64,000 nt of DNA from Massilia niastensis DSM 21313 (lineage in GTDB: Bacteria > Pseudomonadota > Gammaproteobacteria > Burkholderiales > Burkholderiaceae_D). The position numbers and the translations under genes are program-made. Under the pieces are notes generated by a model, which was not told the DNA's origin, made no database searches, and saw only the letters and a list, made by a program, of their open reading frames with translations. Location of the stretch: positions 62,001 to 126,000 of the forward strand of contig NZ_KB908082.1 in NCBI RefSeq assembly GCF_000382345.1, written 5' to 3'. Positions 28,255 to 36,448 of the stretch are shown piece by piece. Each line of letters begins with the position of its first letter. Within the stretch, counting starts at the first letter, position 1.

Positions 28255-29509
28255 GCCTGACAACACCCACGCCCGGCGCGGCTGGCGCCGCCATGCCCTG
28301 CCTGCCGGGCTGGGCGCGCTGGTGCTGGCCGCGCTGGCCGCGCTCGGGCTCTACCTGGCGCGCGGCGACGGCGCCCCGGCCGGTCCGGCCGCGGCCCCGC
28401 CGCCGCCGTCCGGGCCGCAGTTCTTCGGCCGGCAGGCCAATGAGGGCGGCCTGCCGGCGCCGGACACGCGCGCCGAGCAGCGCCGCCAGCTGGTCGAGCA
28501 GGTCAAGCTGACCGACCACACCTATTGCAGCTATCTCGAAGGGACCAGGTATCCGCACGCGTCGCGCCCGGCCGCCCAGCATGCGGACCAGATCCATCCG
28601 AACCAGCCGATCGCCGAGATGAACCCGATGCGCCTCGAGGGCGGCAAGAGCAGCGCCGATGTGCTGCTCCAGAGCTCGCAGTCGCGGGTCTACCTGGCGG
28701 CCGGCGAAGGCGTCGCCTTCACCTTGCGGACGGTGGATGCGCAGGGACAGGTGGTGCCGCTGGTGATCACGCGCGCGGTGGCGCAGGGCATGACCTATGG
28801 CGACAGCCGGCCCACGCCGCAGGTCAGCCTGGCGTTCGCCGACGACGGCGGCGGCGCCGATCCGGTCGCGGGCGACGGTACCTTCACCGCCGTGCTGTCG
28901 CCGGCGCAGGGCGGGCTGGCGGGCTTCCACGGCACCATCCGCACCGAAGTGCGCTACAACGCGGGCGGGCGCAGCGGCTTCGTGCTGTTCGACGTGGTCT
29001 ACACGCCGACCCTGCCGGCGGTCTGGACCGGCCAGGTGCGCGAAGCGACCGAGGACGGTTCGCTGCAGTTCTACCTGCGCGCCGAGGTGCGCCAGCCGGG
29101 ACGCTACATCGTCAGCGGCCGGGTCGACGACGCGCGCGGCAGGCCGTTCGCGCTGGCGACCTTCAACGACCTGCTGGGGCCGGGACCGCAGGACGTCAAG
29201 CTGACCGTGTTCGGCAAGCTGATGCACGACGGGGCGCCGCAGCTGCCGCTGGTGCTGCGCGACGTCGAGGGCTACCTGCTGCGCGAAAACCTCGATCCCG
29301 ACCGGCTCCTGATGCCGCGCCTGGAGGGCAGGGTATTCGCCAGCAAGACCGGCTCGCTGAAGGGGATCTCGGACGAGGAATGGCAGAGCGAGGAGCGCAG
29401 CCGCTACCTGACCGAGTATGCGAAGGACCGCAATGCCGCCCGCGCCCGGCTGGCGGCCTTCGATCCGGAAGCGCCACTGCCCCCGAGCGCCTGCGCGGCA
29501 CCGCGCTGA
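28244..29509 (+). CDS. Membrane-anchored periplasmic protein (choice-of-anchor X-like)
   Basis: 421 residues. A basic N-terminus and one membrane helix (LPAGLGALVLAALAALGLYL, about 19-38) leave the rest in the periplasm after a proline-rich linker. It has two beta-rich domains (DDGGGADPVAGDGTFTAVLS, an Ig-like pattern that recalls choice-of-anchor X proteins) and a charged C-terminal end. GTG start at 28244 overlaps the end of hydrolase paralogue 2 by 11 nt, so the two are coupled in translation. By analogy to lipase-specific foldases, which are also N-terminally anchored and encoded next to their lipase, it may help the secreted hydrolases; this is inference. Confidence 0.6.
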   Translation: MPTEPDNTHARRGWRRHALPAGLGALVLAALAALGLYLARGDGAPAGPAAAPPPPSGPQFFGRQANEGGLPAPDTRAEQRRQLVEQVKLTDHTYCSYLEGTRYPHASRPAAQHADQIHPNQPIAEMNPMRLEGGKSSADVLLQSSQSRVYLAAGEGVAFTLRTVDAQGQVVPLVITRAVAQGMTYGDSRPTPQVSLAFADDGGGADPVAGDGTFTAVLSPAQGGLAGFHGTIRTEVRYNAGGRSGFVLFDVVYTPTLPAVWTGQVREATEDGSLQFYLRAEVRQPGRYIVSGRVDDARGRPFALATFNDLLGPGPQDVKLTVFGKLMHDGAPQLPLVLRDVEGYLLRENLDPDRLLMPRLEGRVFASKTGSLKGISDEEWQSEERSRYLTEYAKDRNAARARLAAFDPEAPLPPSACAAPR

Positions 29510-29546
29510 GCCTGGCGCCGGCTCCCGCGGGGGCCGGCGCTTTCCA

Positions 29547-29663
29547 TCAGACCGGCAGCAGCGGCAGCCGGTCGACCAGCATGGACGTCACGATCGCCCC
29601 GCACAGCAGGCCGACCCCCCACCACCGGGCCAGGGACGTCCGGCACCGTTCACGCACTCGCAT
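29547..29663 (-). CDS. Tiny single-helix membrane protein, paralogue A
   Basis: 38 residues: a basic start (MRVRERCRTSLARW), one membrane helix (GVGLLCGAIVTSMLV) and a DRLPLLPV end. The start has a strong GAGGAG site 7 nt upstream. It shares W-x-G-x-G-x-L-C-G and D-x-x-P-L-L with the tiny gene at 29783-29893 on the same strand, which supports both as real. Function unknown; size and hydrophobicity are like type I toxins or small stress peptides, but nothing here proves that. Confidence 0.6.
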   Translation of the reverse strand: MRVRERCRTSLARWWGVGLLCGAIVTSMLVDRLPLLPV

Positions 29664-29782
29664 CTGTCGTCTCCTCGTGATTGTCTTGCTGGCGATGAGT
29701 GTGCTCCGCAAATATGTCATCCTTGTTGCAGGCGCCGCTACGGAAGCGTGCTTGCCGGGCCGGGAAGGGGCCGGCCGCGGCC

Positions 29783-29893
29783 TCAGCCGACCAGCAGGGG
29801 GAAGCAGTCGAGCGCGATGGAGAGCGCGACCACCCCGCACAGCGCGCCAAAGCCCAGCCATTGCACGATCGTTTTCCTGGTCACTGCGCGCAT
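29783..29893 (-). CDS. Tiny single-helix membrane protein, paralogue B
   Basis: 36 residues: MRAVTRKTIVQW, then GFGALCGVVALSIAL and DCFPLLVG. AGGAGAGG lies 5 nt before the ATG. It is the upstream member of the tandem pair with 29547-29663. A TTGACA lies at about 29969 on the minus strand, and AGCACACT is found in the upstream region of both genes, so each may have its own related promoter. Confidence 0.6.
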   Translation of the reverse strand: MRAVTRKTIVQWLGFGALCGVVALSIALDCFPLLVG

Positions 29894-30075
29894 CGTTTCC
29901 TCTCCTGGTATGGCGCCCGACGGGCGGAACCGCTAGTGTGCTTGCAGGATGGAACGCAATTTTGCTTTATGTCAACGATTCGTTGCAACAAGCGGGCCGC
30001 TGGAGAGCAAGCTTCGTGACCGACCCGGCGCCAGCGTAAAATAGCGCCTTGAACGCAAGATGAAGAGAGCAAAGC

Positions 30076-31023
30076 ATGTCGATACAATGGTTCCCGGGCC
30101 ACATGAACCTGGCCAAGAAGGAAGCGGCCGAGCAGATGGAAAACATCGACCTGGTGGTCGAGGTCCTCGATGCGCGCCTGCCCGAGGCGAGCTGCAATCC
30201 GCTGGTGGAGGAATTGCGCAAGTTCCGCCAGCGTCCCTGCCTGAAGATCCTGAACAAGATCGACCTGGCCGACCCGGTCGCGACCGCGGCCTGGAAAGCC
30301 TACTATGACGCCCAGGAGGGCGTGACCGCCTACCCGATGACGACCAAGAAGCCGGGCGACGTGGCGCGCATCCCGGACCTGGCCCTGTCGCTGGCGCCGC
30401 ACCGCGGCGTGCCGACCAAGCCGCTGCGCCTCATGATCATGGGCATCCCGAACGTGGGCAAGTCGACCCTGATGAACGCGCTGCTGAAGAAGCGCGTGGC
30501 CAAGGTCGGCGACGAGCCGGCGGTCACCAAGGTCCAGCAGCGCCTGTACCTGAACAAGAACGTGGTGCTGGTCGACACCCCGGGCATGCTGTGGCCGAAG
30601 ATCGCGATGGCGAGCGACGGCCTGATGCTGGCGGCCAGCCACGCGATCGGCTCGAACGCGCTGGTCGAGGAAGAGGTGGCCGAATTCCTCGGCACCCTGC
30701 TGCTGGAGCGCTACCCGCACCTGCTGACGGCGCGCTACGGCTTCAAGACCGAAGGCATGGACGGCGTGTCCGTGATCGAGGGAGTCGCGGCGCGGCGCGG
30801 TTTCCGCGTGCGCGGCGGCGAGTACGACTACGAGAAGGCGGCGCACACGCTGCTGCACGACTATCGCCACGGCGCGCTGGGGCGGATCAGCCTGGAGACG
30901 CCGGACACGCGCGCGGCGGCCCTGGCGAAGCACGCGGCCGAGATGGCCGAGAAGGCGCGTATCGCGGCCGAGAAGGCGGCGGAAAAGGCCGAACTGGCGG
31001 CGCGCGGCAAGCGCGGGACCTGA
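30076..31023 (+). CDS. rbgA: Ribosome biogenesis GTPase YlqF/RbgA
   Basis: A circularly permuted GTPase of 315 residues that acts late in 50S subunit assembly. Motifs come in permuted order: NKIDLAD (G4) near residue 61, then GIPNVGKSTLMNALL (G1) near 126 and VDTPGMLWP (G3) near 170. MSIQWFPGHMNLAKKE is the typical start. The C-terminal end is lysine/alanine-rich and helical (AEKARIAAEKAAEKAELAAR), longer than in many relatives, perhaps for RNA contact. GAAGAGAGC precedes the ATG. Confidence 0.94.
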   Translation: MSIQWFPGHMNLAKKEAAEQMENIDLVVEVLDARLPEASCNPLVEELRKFRQRPCLKILNKIDLADPVATAAWKAYYDAQEGVTAYPMTTKKPGDVARIPDLALSLAPHRGVPTKPLRLMIMGIPNVGKSTLMNALLKKRVAKVGDEPAVTKVQQRLYLNKNVVLVDTPGMLWPKIAMASDGLMLAASHAIGSNALVEEEVAEFLGTLLLERYPHLLTARYGFKTEGMDGVSVIEGVAARRGFRVRGGEYDYEKAAHTLLHDYRHGALGRISLETPDTRAAALAKHAAEMAEKARIAAEKAAEKAELAARGKRGT

Positions 31024-31056
31024 TCCAGGCCCGCCGGAAGCGCAGCGACGCCCGGG

Positions 31057-31866
31057 TTACGCCGGCGTCCCGAACTGGAAGCTCGACACCGCCAGGCTCC
31101 CGAAGAACGCATCCTCGTGATACACGCAGGCGGCCGCCTCATGCCCGGCCGCCCCCAGCGCCACCATCAGCGGAATCAGGTGCTCCTCGCGCGGATGCGC
31201 CGCACGCGCCTGCGGCGCCTCGTCCCAGTGCAGCAATGCCTGTTCGCGCGCGGCCGGATCCAGGTCGAGCAGGACATGCTGCAGCCAGCCGTCGAACGCA
31301 TGCGACGCCGTCCTTCCCGCCGGTCCGAACTGGCGCAGGTTATGGAAGGACAGTCCGCTGCCGATGATCAGGATCCCCTCGTCGCGCAGCGGCGCCAGCG
31401 CCCGCCCGGCGTCGATGTGGGCCGCCGGGTCGAGGTCCTGGCGCAGCGACAGCTGCACCACCGGCATGCGCGCTTCCGGATACACGGGATACAGCATCGA
31501 GAAGGTCCCGTGGTCGAAGCCGCGCTCCGCATCGAGCCCGGCCTCGTGCCCGGCCGCTTCCAGCAGGCCGGCGACGCGCTGCGCCAGCGCCGGATCGCCA
31601 GGCGCCGGATAGCGCACCTGGTAGGTGTGCGGCGGGAAGCCGCCATAGTCGTAGATCATGCCCGGCGCCGCGCCCGAGGACAGCATGAAGCGCGGCGCTT
31701 CCCAGTGGCTGGTCACGACCAGCACCGCACGCACGGCATCGCCAGCCTCGATCCGCATCGCCGCCAGCGAGGCGGCCAGCTTGTCGTACGCCGGGCCGGT
31801 CTGTTCCCTCATCCACGGCCAGGGACCGCCGCCGTGCGACACGAAGTAGGTGGGTAAGCGCGCCAT
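31057..31866 (-). CDS. ygiD: DODA-type extradiol dioxygenase (YgiD family)
   Basis: 269 residues of the LigB-like class III extradiol dioxygenase family; E. coli YgiD opens the ring of L-DOPA. Metal ligands are visible in YFVSHGGGPWPW (His), VVTSHWEAPRF (His), and ERGFDHGTFSMLYPVYP (His). The end ILIIGSGLSFHNLR is typical. The native substrate in most bacteria is unknown. The gene is convergent with rbgA and divergent from the btuB riboswitch. Confidence 0.9.
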   Translation of the reverse strand: MARLPTYFVSHGGGPWPWMREQTGPAYDKLAASLAAMRIEAGDAVRAVLVVTSHWEAPRFMLSSGAAPGMIYDYGGFPPHTYQVRYPAPGDPALAQRVAGLLEAAGHEAGLDAERGFDHGTFSMLYPVYPEARMPVVQLSLRQDLDPAAHIDAGRALAPLRDEGILIIGSGLSFHNLRQFGPAGRTASHAFDGWLQHVLLDLDPAAREQALLHWDEAPQARAAHPREEHLIPLMVALGAAGHEAAACVYHEDAFFGSLAVSSFQFGTPA

Positions 31867-31920
31867 GATCCGTCCTTGGAATACCGGGAAAGGTCCATGG
31901 TAGCCGATCCTCCCGCGCCT

Positions 31921-31966
31921 TGCCGGCCCCTGCCGGCCCCTGCCGGCCCCTGCCGGCCCCTGCCGG
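31921..31966. repeat. 10-bp tandem repeat upstream of the btuB leader
   Basis: TGCCGGCCCC repeats 4.6 times without interruption and ends 24 bp before the TATAAT at 31990. The unit is close to one DNA turn. Confidence 0.9.
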
Positions 31967-31989
31967 GAACGCCGGCACCCTTGTCAGGT

Positions 31990-31995
31990 TATAAT
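31990..31995 (+). promoter_or_regulatory. -10 element of the btuB transcript
   Basis: Perfect TATAAT in TTATAATCACC. The 17-bp position upstream (31967-31972, GAACGC) is a poor -35. The riboswitch starts about 10-20 nt downstream, as expected if this is its promoter. Confidence 0.6.
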
Positions 31996-32004
31996 CACCC
32001 CGTT

Positions 32005-32206
32005 CTGGTGCCCGCGCACGCTCCCCGCGTGCGCAGTTAAACGGGAAACACGAGGCGACAGCGCTGCGCGCTGCCGCCATGGTGTGCTGCCCCCGCAACG
32101 GTCAACAAGCGTCGCTCGACGAGCGGCAGGCCCCCTCGACAACCACTGTGCGCGCGCATAGGAAGGTGAGGCGGTCCGTCTTGCAAGCCCGGATACCGGC
32201 CAGACA
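32005..32206 (+). ncRNA. Cobalamin riboswitch
   Basis: A leader of about 200 nt with the B12-box elements in order: TTAAACGGGAA near 32037, CTGCCCCCGCAACGG near 32088-32102, and the conserved core AGCCCGGATACCGGCC near 32186-32201. It lies directly before btuB, the usual target, so adenosylcobalamin or a related cobamide should turn expression down. Boundaries are approximate. Confidence 0.93.
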
Positions 32207-32209
32207 GGT

Positions 32210-32230
32210 GGAGACGCGCATCGCGTCTCC
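32210..32230 (+). promoter_or_regulatory. Hairpin after the riboswitch core (expression platform)
   Basis: Perfect 9-bp stem GGAGACGCG / CGCGTCTCC with a CAT loop, just behind the aptamer and about 57 nt before the btuB start. No T-run follows, so control is more likely at translation or through refolding than by intrinsic termination. Confidence 0.55.
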
Positions 32231-32287
32231 GTTGACTCCGGTGTGCGGGGACGCAGGCCGGTGGCTTTTTTCGAGAACGAATCCATC

Positions 32288-34285
32288 ATGAACTTTGCTG
32301 CTGTACCGCGCAGCGCGCCGGCCTTCAAGCCGCTCGCCCTGGCCTGCGCCCTGTCCCTGTCCGCCGTTGCCGCCCAGGCACTGGCCCAGGACAGCCTGCC
32401 TTCCGTCTTCATCACCGGTGCGCGCTTCCCAGCCACCGCCGTCCAGGCGCCGATCGGCGCCACCGTCATCACGGCCGAGCAGATCCGCAGCGCCGGCGCC
32501 ACCGACGTCAACCAGGCGATCCGCAAGATCGGCGGCGTGTTCGGGCGCCAGAGCCTGGACGCCTCGCCCGACTTCGCGCTCGACCTGCGCGGCTTCGGTT
32601 CGAATAGCGCGCAGAACCTGGTCATCATGGTCGACGGCGTGCGCCTGAACGAGAACGAACTGGCGAATGCCAGCCTGTCGAGCATCCCGGTCGACACCGT
32701 CGAGCGCATCGAGATCACGCGCGGCGGCAGCAGCGTGCTGTACGGCGAGGGCGCGACCGGCGGCGTGATCCACATCATCACCGGCCGCGCCGGCAAGGCC
32801 GGCAAGCCCGGCACCAGGGGCTCGGTGTTCCTCGAGGCCGGCCGCTTCGACCAGCACGACCTGCGCGCCTCGCTGGCCCATGGCGCCGGTCCCTGGTCCT
32901 TCGACGCCGCCGTGGCCGACCGCGGCAGCGACGGCTTCCGCGACAACAGCGAATACAAGCAGAAGACGGCCAGCGCCGGCGTCCAGTACGCGTACGCCCC
33001 GAACGCCCGCGCCGGCGTGCGCGTGGAGAGCGCGCGCTCGGATTCGCAGTTCCCGGGTTCGCTGACCGAGGCGCAATTCCTCGCCGATCCGCGCCAGACC
33101 CGCACGCCGAGGGACTTCGGCACGCTCGACACCGACCGCGTCAGCGCCTTCGTCGAGCAGCGCGTCGGCGCCTTCGACCTGGCCGCCGAGCTGTCGCACC
33201 GCCGGCGCGACCTGACGGCCAATTACTTCTTCCAGGGCGCGGGCGGCGAGACGCTGTCGCGCCTGGCCTACGAGGCGAAGCAGACCCAGTTCTCGCCGCG
33301 CCTGCGCCACGCCATGGAGCTCGGCGACAAGCGCAACGAACTGGTGGCCGGCATCGACCTGATCCGCTGGGACCGTGCAACGACGTCCGACTTTTCGCTG
33401 GGCGATGCGCGCCAGGATTCGAAGGCGATCTACGTGCGCGACGAACTGCGCTGGAACGCGCCGCACAATGCGCGCCTGGCGCTGGGCGCGCGCCACGAGA
33501 AATTCGACAAGGACTACGCCGACCCGCTGGCCTTCCCGCCGGTGGTCGACGAAAGCCGTTCGCAGTCGCTCAATGCCTGGAGCCTGGAAGGCAGCATCGA
33601 CGTGCTGCCGCAGGTGACCCTGTTCGCCAAGGCCGGCCGCAGCTACCGCGTCGCCAACGTGGACGAGAACAGCCTGCGCTCGGGTCCGGAACTGATCGAG
33701 CCGCAAACCTCGCGCGACCTCGAGCTGGGCCTCACCGCCGGCGACGCGGCGCGCCAGGCAACAGCGCGCCTGTTCCGCCACCGCCTGCGCAACGAGATCT
33801 TCTACGACCCGACCATCGGCTGGGGCGCCAACACCAACCTCGACCCGACCCGCCGCCAGGGCGTGGAAGTCGAAGGGCATGCGACGTTCGCGCGCAGCTG
33901 GCGCGTCACCGGCCAGTGGCAGTACGTGCAGGCCGAGTTCACCGACGGCCCGAACGCCGGCCGCGACATGGTCCTGGTGCCGAAGCACGTGCTCACCGCG
34001 CGCCTGGCCTGGGCGCCGGGCAACGGCCACAGCGCCGACATCGGCGCCCAGTGGGTCGACCGCCAGCGCAACGGCGGCGACTTCGACAACAGCTGCAGCA
34101 CGCGCATCCCCTCGTTCACGACCATCGACGCCCGCTATGCGCGCCGCATCGGCCCGTGGGAAATCGCGGCCTCGGCGCTGAACCTGGCCGACCGCCAGTA
34201 CTACAGCAACGCCTTCGGCTGCCGCTCCGGGATCTATCCGAGCGATGGCCGCCAGCTGAAGCTGTCGCTGCGCTACGACTTCTGA
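32288..34285 (+). CDS. btuB: TonB-dependent vitamin B12 receptor BtuB
   Basis: An outer-membrane 22-strand barrel of 665 residues that imports cobalamin with TonB energy. The signal peptide (MNFAAVPRSAPAFKPLALAC...AQA) leads to SLPSVFITGARFPATAV, the TonB-box region, then the plug domain (about 45-150, LDLRGFGSNSAQNLVIMVDG and EITRGGSSVLYGEGATGGVI). The barrel ends in LSLRYDF with a terminal phenylalanine. The riboswitch upstream and btuF downstream (43 nt gap) fix the substrate. ATG at 32288 is chosen for the signal peptide. Confidence 0.94.
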   Translation: MNFAAVPRSAPAFKPLALACALSLSAVAAQALAQDSLPSVFITGARFPATAVQAPIGATVITAEQIRSAGATDVNQAIRKIGGVFGRQSLDASPDFALDLRGFGSNSAQNLVIMVDGVRLNENELANASLSSIPVDTVERIEITRGGSSVLYGEGATGGVIHIITGRAGKAGKPGTRGSVFLEAGRFDQHDLRASLAHGAGPWSFDAAVADRGSDGFRDNSEYKQKTASAGVQYAYAPNARAGVRVESARSDSQFPGSLTEAQFLADPRQTRTPRDFGTLDTDRVSAFVEQRVGAFDLAAELSHRRRDLTANYFFQGAGGETLSRLAYEAKQTQFSPRLRHAMELGDKRNELVAGIDLIRWDRATTSDFSLGDARQDSKAIYVRDELRWNAPHNARLALGARHEKFDKDYADPLAFPPVVDESRSQSLNAWSLEGSIDVLPQVTLFAKAGRSYRVANVDENSLRSGPELIEPQTSRDLELGLTAGDAARQATARLFRHRLRNEIFYDPTIGWGANTNLDPTRRQGVEVEGHATFARSWRVTGQWQYVQAEFTDGPNAGRDMVLVPKHVLTARLAWAPGNGHSADIGAQWVDRQRNGGDFDNSCSTRIPSFTTIDARYARRIGPWEIAASALNLADRQYYSNAFGCRSGIYPSDGRQLKLSLRYDF

Positions 34286-34328
34286 CGCACATCGGCCGGG
34301 ACGCGGGTCCCGGCCATCGGAGAGCTCG

Positions 34329-35213
34329 ATGAAACGATTGTTGAAGACCGTGCTGCTGGCATCCATGTCGATGGCGTCGGCCGGCCAGGCCGCCGTCAGC
34401 GTGGTGGACGATGCCGGCCGCCGGATCACGCTCGGCAAGCCCGCGCAGCGCGTGATCTCGATGGCCCCGCACGTCACCGAGCTGCTGTACGCGGCCGGCG
34501 CCGGCGAGCGGGTGGTCGGCGCGATGAACTACAGCGACTACCCGGAAGCGGCGAAGAAGCTGCCCCTGGTCGGCAGCAACAGCCAGGTCGACGTCGAGCG
34601 GGTGCTGGCGCTGAAGCCCGACCTGCTGGTGGTCTGGCACAGCGGGAATACCGCGCGCCAGATCGCCCAGCTGGAAAGCCTCGGCATCCCCGTCTTCCAC
34701 AGCGAGCCGCGCCGGCTGGAAGGGGTGGCCGACAACCTGGTGCGCCTCGGGCAGCTGATGGGAACGAGCAGCGCCGCGCAGGCGGCCGCCGCCGGCTACC
34801 GCGCCCAGATCGCCGCCTTGTCCCAGCGCTACGGCAGGCGCAGCCCGGTCACGGTGTTCTACCAGATCTGGGACCGGCCCCTGTACACGCTGAACGACGG
34901 CCAGATCGCCAGCGACATCATCCGCCTCTGCGGCGGGCGCAACGTGTTCGGCGAACTGAAGGTGGTCGCGCCCGAGGTCAGCATCGAGGCGGTGCTGGAG
35001 CGCGATCCCGAAGTGGTCCTGGCCGGCAGGCGCTACGACCCGGCCAATCCCGGCCTGGGGCTGTGGCAGCCCTACAAGGGCATGACGGCGGTCAGGCGCG
35101 GCAACCTGTTCACGGTCGATGGGGATTTGCTGAGCCGGCCCGGCCCGCGCACCGCCGAGGGCGCCGCGCGGCTGTGCGAGCAGCTCGAGTCGGCCCGTCA
35201 ACGGCGCCGTTAG
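34329..35213 (+). CDS. btuF: Cobalamin periplasmic binding protein BtuF
   Basis: 294 residues, with signal peptide (MKRLLKTVLLASMSMASAGQ). A class III binding-protein fold: RVISMAPHVTELLYAAGAGE, the central helix, and VFYQIWDRPLYTLN in the second lobe. It hands B12 to the BtuCD transporter. The btuC and btuD genes are not in the window, so the permease must be elsewhere or missing. Probably cotranscribed with btuB under the riboswitch. Confidence 0.9.
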   Translation: MKRLLKTVLLASMSMASAGQAAVSVVDDAGRRITLGKPAQRVISMAPHVTELLYAAGAGERVVGAMNYSDYPEAAKKLPLVGSNSQVDVERVLALKPDLLVVWHSGNTARQIAQLESLGIPVFHSEPRRLEGVADNLVRLGQLMGTSSAAQAAAAGYRAQIAALSQRYGRRSPVTVFYQIWDRPLYTLNDGQIASDIIRLCGGRNVFGELKVVAPEVSIEAVLERDPEVVLAGRRYDPANPGLGLWQPYKGMTAVRRGNLFTVDGDLLSRPGPRTAEGAARLCEQLESARQRRR

Positions 35214-35325
35214 CGGCGCGTTAAAGAGGTAAGCAATTGCAAAAAGTTGGCCCAGGTTCATAGAGGAGAGCAAAAAAGTGGTAATCTCGCGGTCGTTCGC
35301 TTAATCACTTTGTGGAAGGATAGTT

Positions 35326-35988
35326 ATGCGCTCTCTGCGTTTTGCCCTCGTTGCCGCCAGCCTGATCGCCGGTGTCGCCAACGCTTCGCCAGCCGATCCG
35401 AAAAACGGCGCCGAATACACCACGCTGTCGGCCCCGCAACCGGTCCAGGCAACGGGCAAGAAGGTCGAGGTCATCGAGTTCTTCGCCTACCACTGCCCGG
35501 CATGCAATGCGTTCGAACCGGCCCTGAACCAGTGGGTCAAGAAGCAGGGCGACAACATCGTCATGCGCCGCATCCACCTGCCGTTCCAGGGCCCCGCCGA
35601 TCCGGAAGCGCACCTGTTCCTGACGCTGGAAGCGATGGGCAAGCTGGAAGAGTTCCACCACAAGGTGTTCCGCGCCGTGCACGTCGAGCGCAAGAAGCTG
35701 TCCACCGATGACGCGATCATCGCCTGGGCGACCTCGAACGGCCTGGACAAGGCGAAGTTCATGGAAGCGTGGAATTCGTTCGGCGTGACGACCAAGCTGC
35801 GCCGCCTGCAGCAGGTGTCGGCCGCCTACAAGGTCAGCAGCACCCCGACCATCGTGATCGACGGCAAATACGTGCTGTCGCCGGCAACCGTGGCGGAATC
35901 GAATAAAATCCAGGATATGGGCCAGCTGATGCAAGCCACCAGCCAGGTCATGGACGCACTGGTAGCGAAGGCAGCCAAGACGAAATGA
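35326..35988 (+). CDS. dsbA: Thiol:disulfide oxidoreductase DsbA
   Basis: Adds disulfide bonds to exported proteins. The 220-residue protein has a signal peptide (MRSLRFALVAASLIAGVANA), the active site C57-P-A-C60 in FFAYHCPACNAFE, and the cis-proline loop VSSTPTIVIDG near residue 175. The CPAC centre differs from CPHC of E. coli and should change the redox potential. A GGAAGGA site precedes the ATG. A small membrane protein gene overlaps the stop by 4 nt. Confidence 0.94.
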   Translation: MRSLRFALVAASLIAGVANASPADPKNGAEYTTLSAPQPVQATGKKVEVIEFFAYHCPACNAFEPALNQWVKKQGDNIVMRRIHLPFQGPADPEAHLFLTLEAMGKLEEFHHKVFRAVHVERKKLSTDDAIIAWATSNGLDKAKFMEAWNSFGVTTKLRRLQQVSAAYKVSSTPTIVIDGKYVLSPATVAESNKIQDMGQLMQATSQVMDALVAKAAKTK

Positions 35989-36332
35989 GTAAAGATGTCG
36001 AGCGCGAAGTCCTCAAGATGTACGATGGGTCCCGGCCCAACGAGGACGAGCTGTTTGAGACCAGCAATGTGAACCACATCGCATGGTCGCTGGCGGTGCT
36101 GTTCGCAGGCATCGCCGTCTGGCTCGCCATCGCGCTCGTCAATGCCGAGAACCAGCGCTACGCGCTCATGACCAACAAGTGTGCCGATCCCGTCTTCAAG
36201 GGCGAGGTCGACAAGAAATGCCTCGTGACCGTGCACTCGCGCGAGCACTGGTGGGAACATTTGTGGGTCGGCGCGACGCACGTGCGCGGGCGGTACGACG
36301 AAGAGCCCAGCCGTTACGCCAGGAAGAAATAA
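35985..36332 (+). CDS. Small single-helix membrane protein
   Basis: 115 residues. An acidic N-terminus, one membrane helix (AWSLAVLFAGIAVWLAIALV, about 33-52), and an extracytoplasmic part with two cysteines (KCADPVF, KKCLVTV) that could form a disulfide, then a W-rich piece (REHWWEHLWVG). It overlaps dsbA by 4 nt, so the two are translationally coupled; the cysteine pair makes it a plausible DsbA substrate. No family recognised. Confidence 0.7.
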   Translation: MSKDVEREVLKMYDGSRPNEDELFETSNVNHIAWSLAVLFAGIAVWLAIALVNAENQRYALMTNKCADPVFKGEVDKKCLVTVHSREHWWEHLWVGATHVRGRYDEEPSRYARKK

Positions 36333-36335
36333 GCG

Positions 36336-36448
36336 CGTAGGGTGGGCAGCTTTGCTGCCCACGCGGTGATTGTTGGCGGCAGGATCGTCGAGCACGATAC
36401 CGAAACCGCTAGCGATCGCCGCGTGGGCGGAAATCCGCCCACCCTACG
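36336..36448. repeat. REP/MITE-like element with terminal inverted repeats
   Basis: 113 bp. Ends are CGTAGGGTGGGC and GCCCACCCTACG (12 bp, perfect inverted repeats). Each end continues into its own hairpin, GGGCAGC/GCTGCCC and GGGCGGA/TCCGCCC. It starts 4 nt after the small membrane gene. The right end supplies the TAG stop codon of the regulator gene on the minus strand. Confidence 0.8.
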
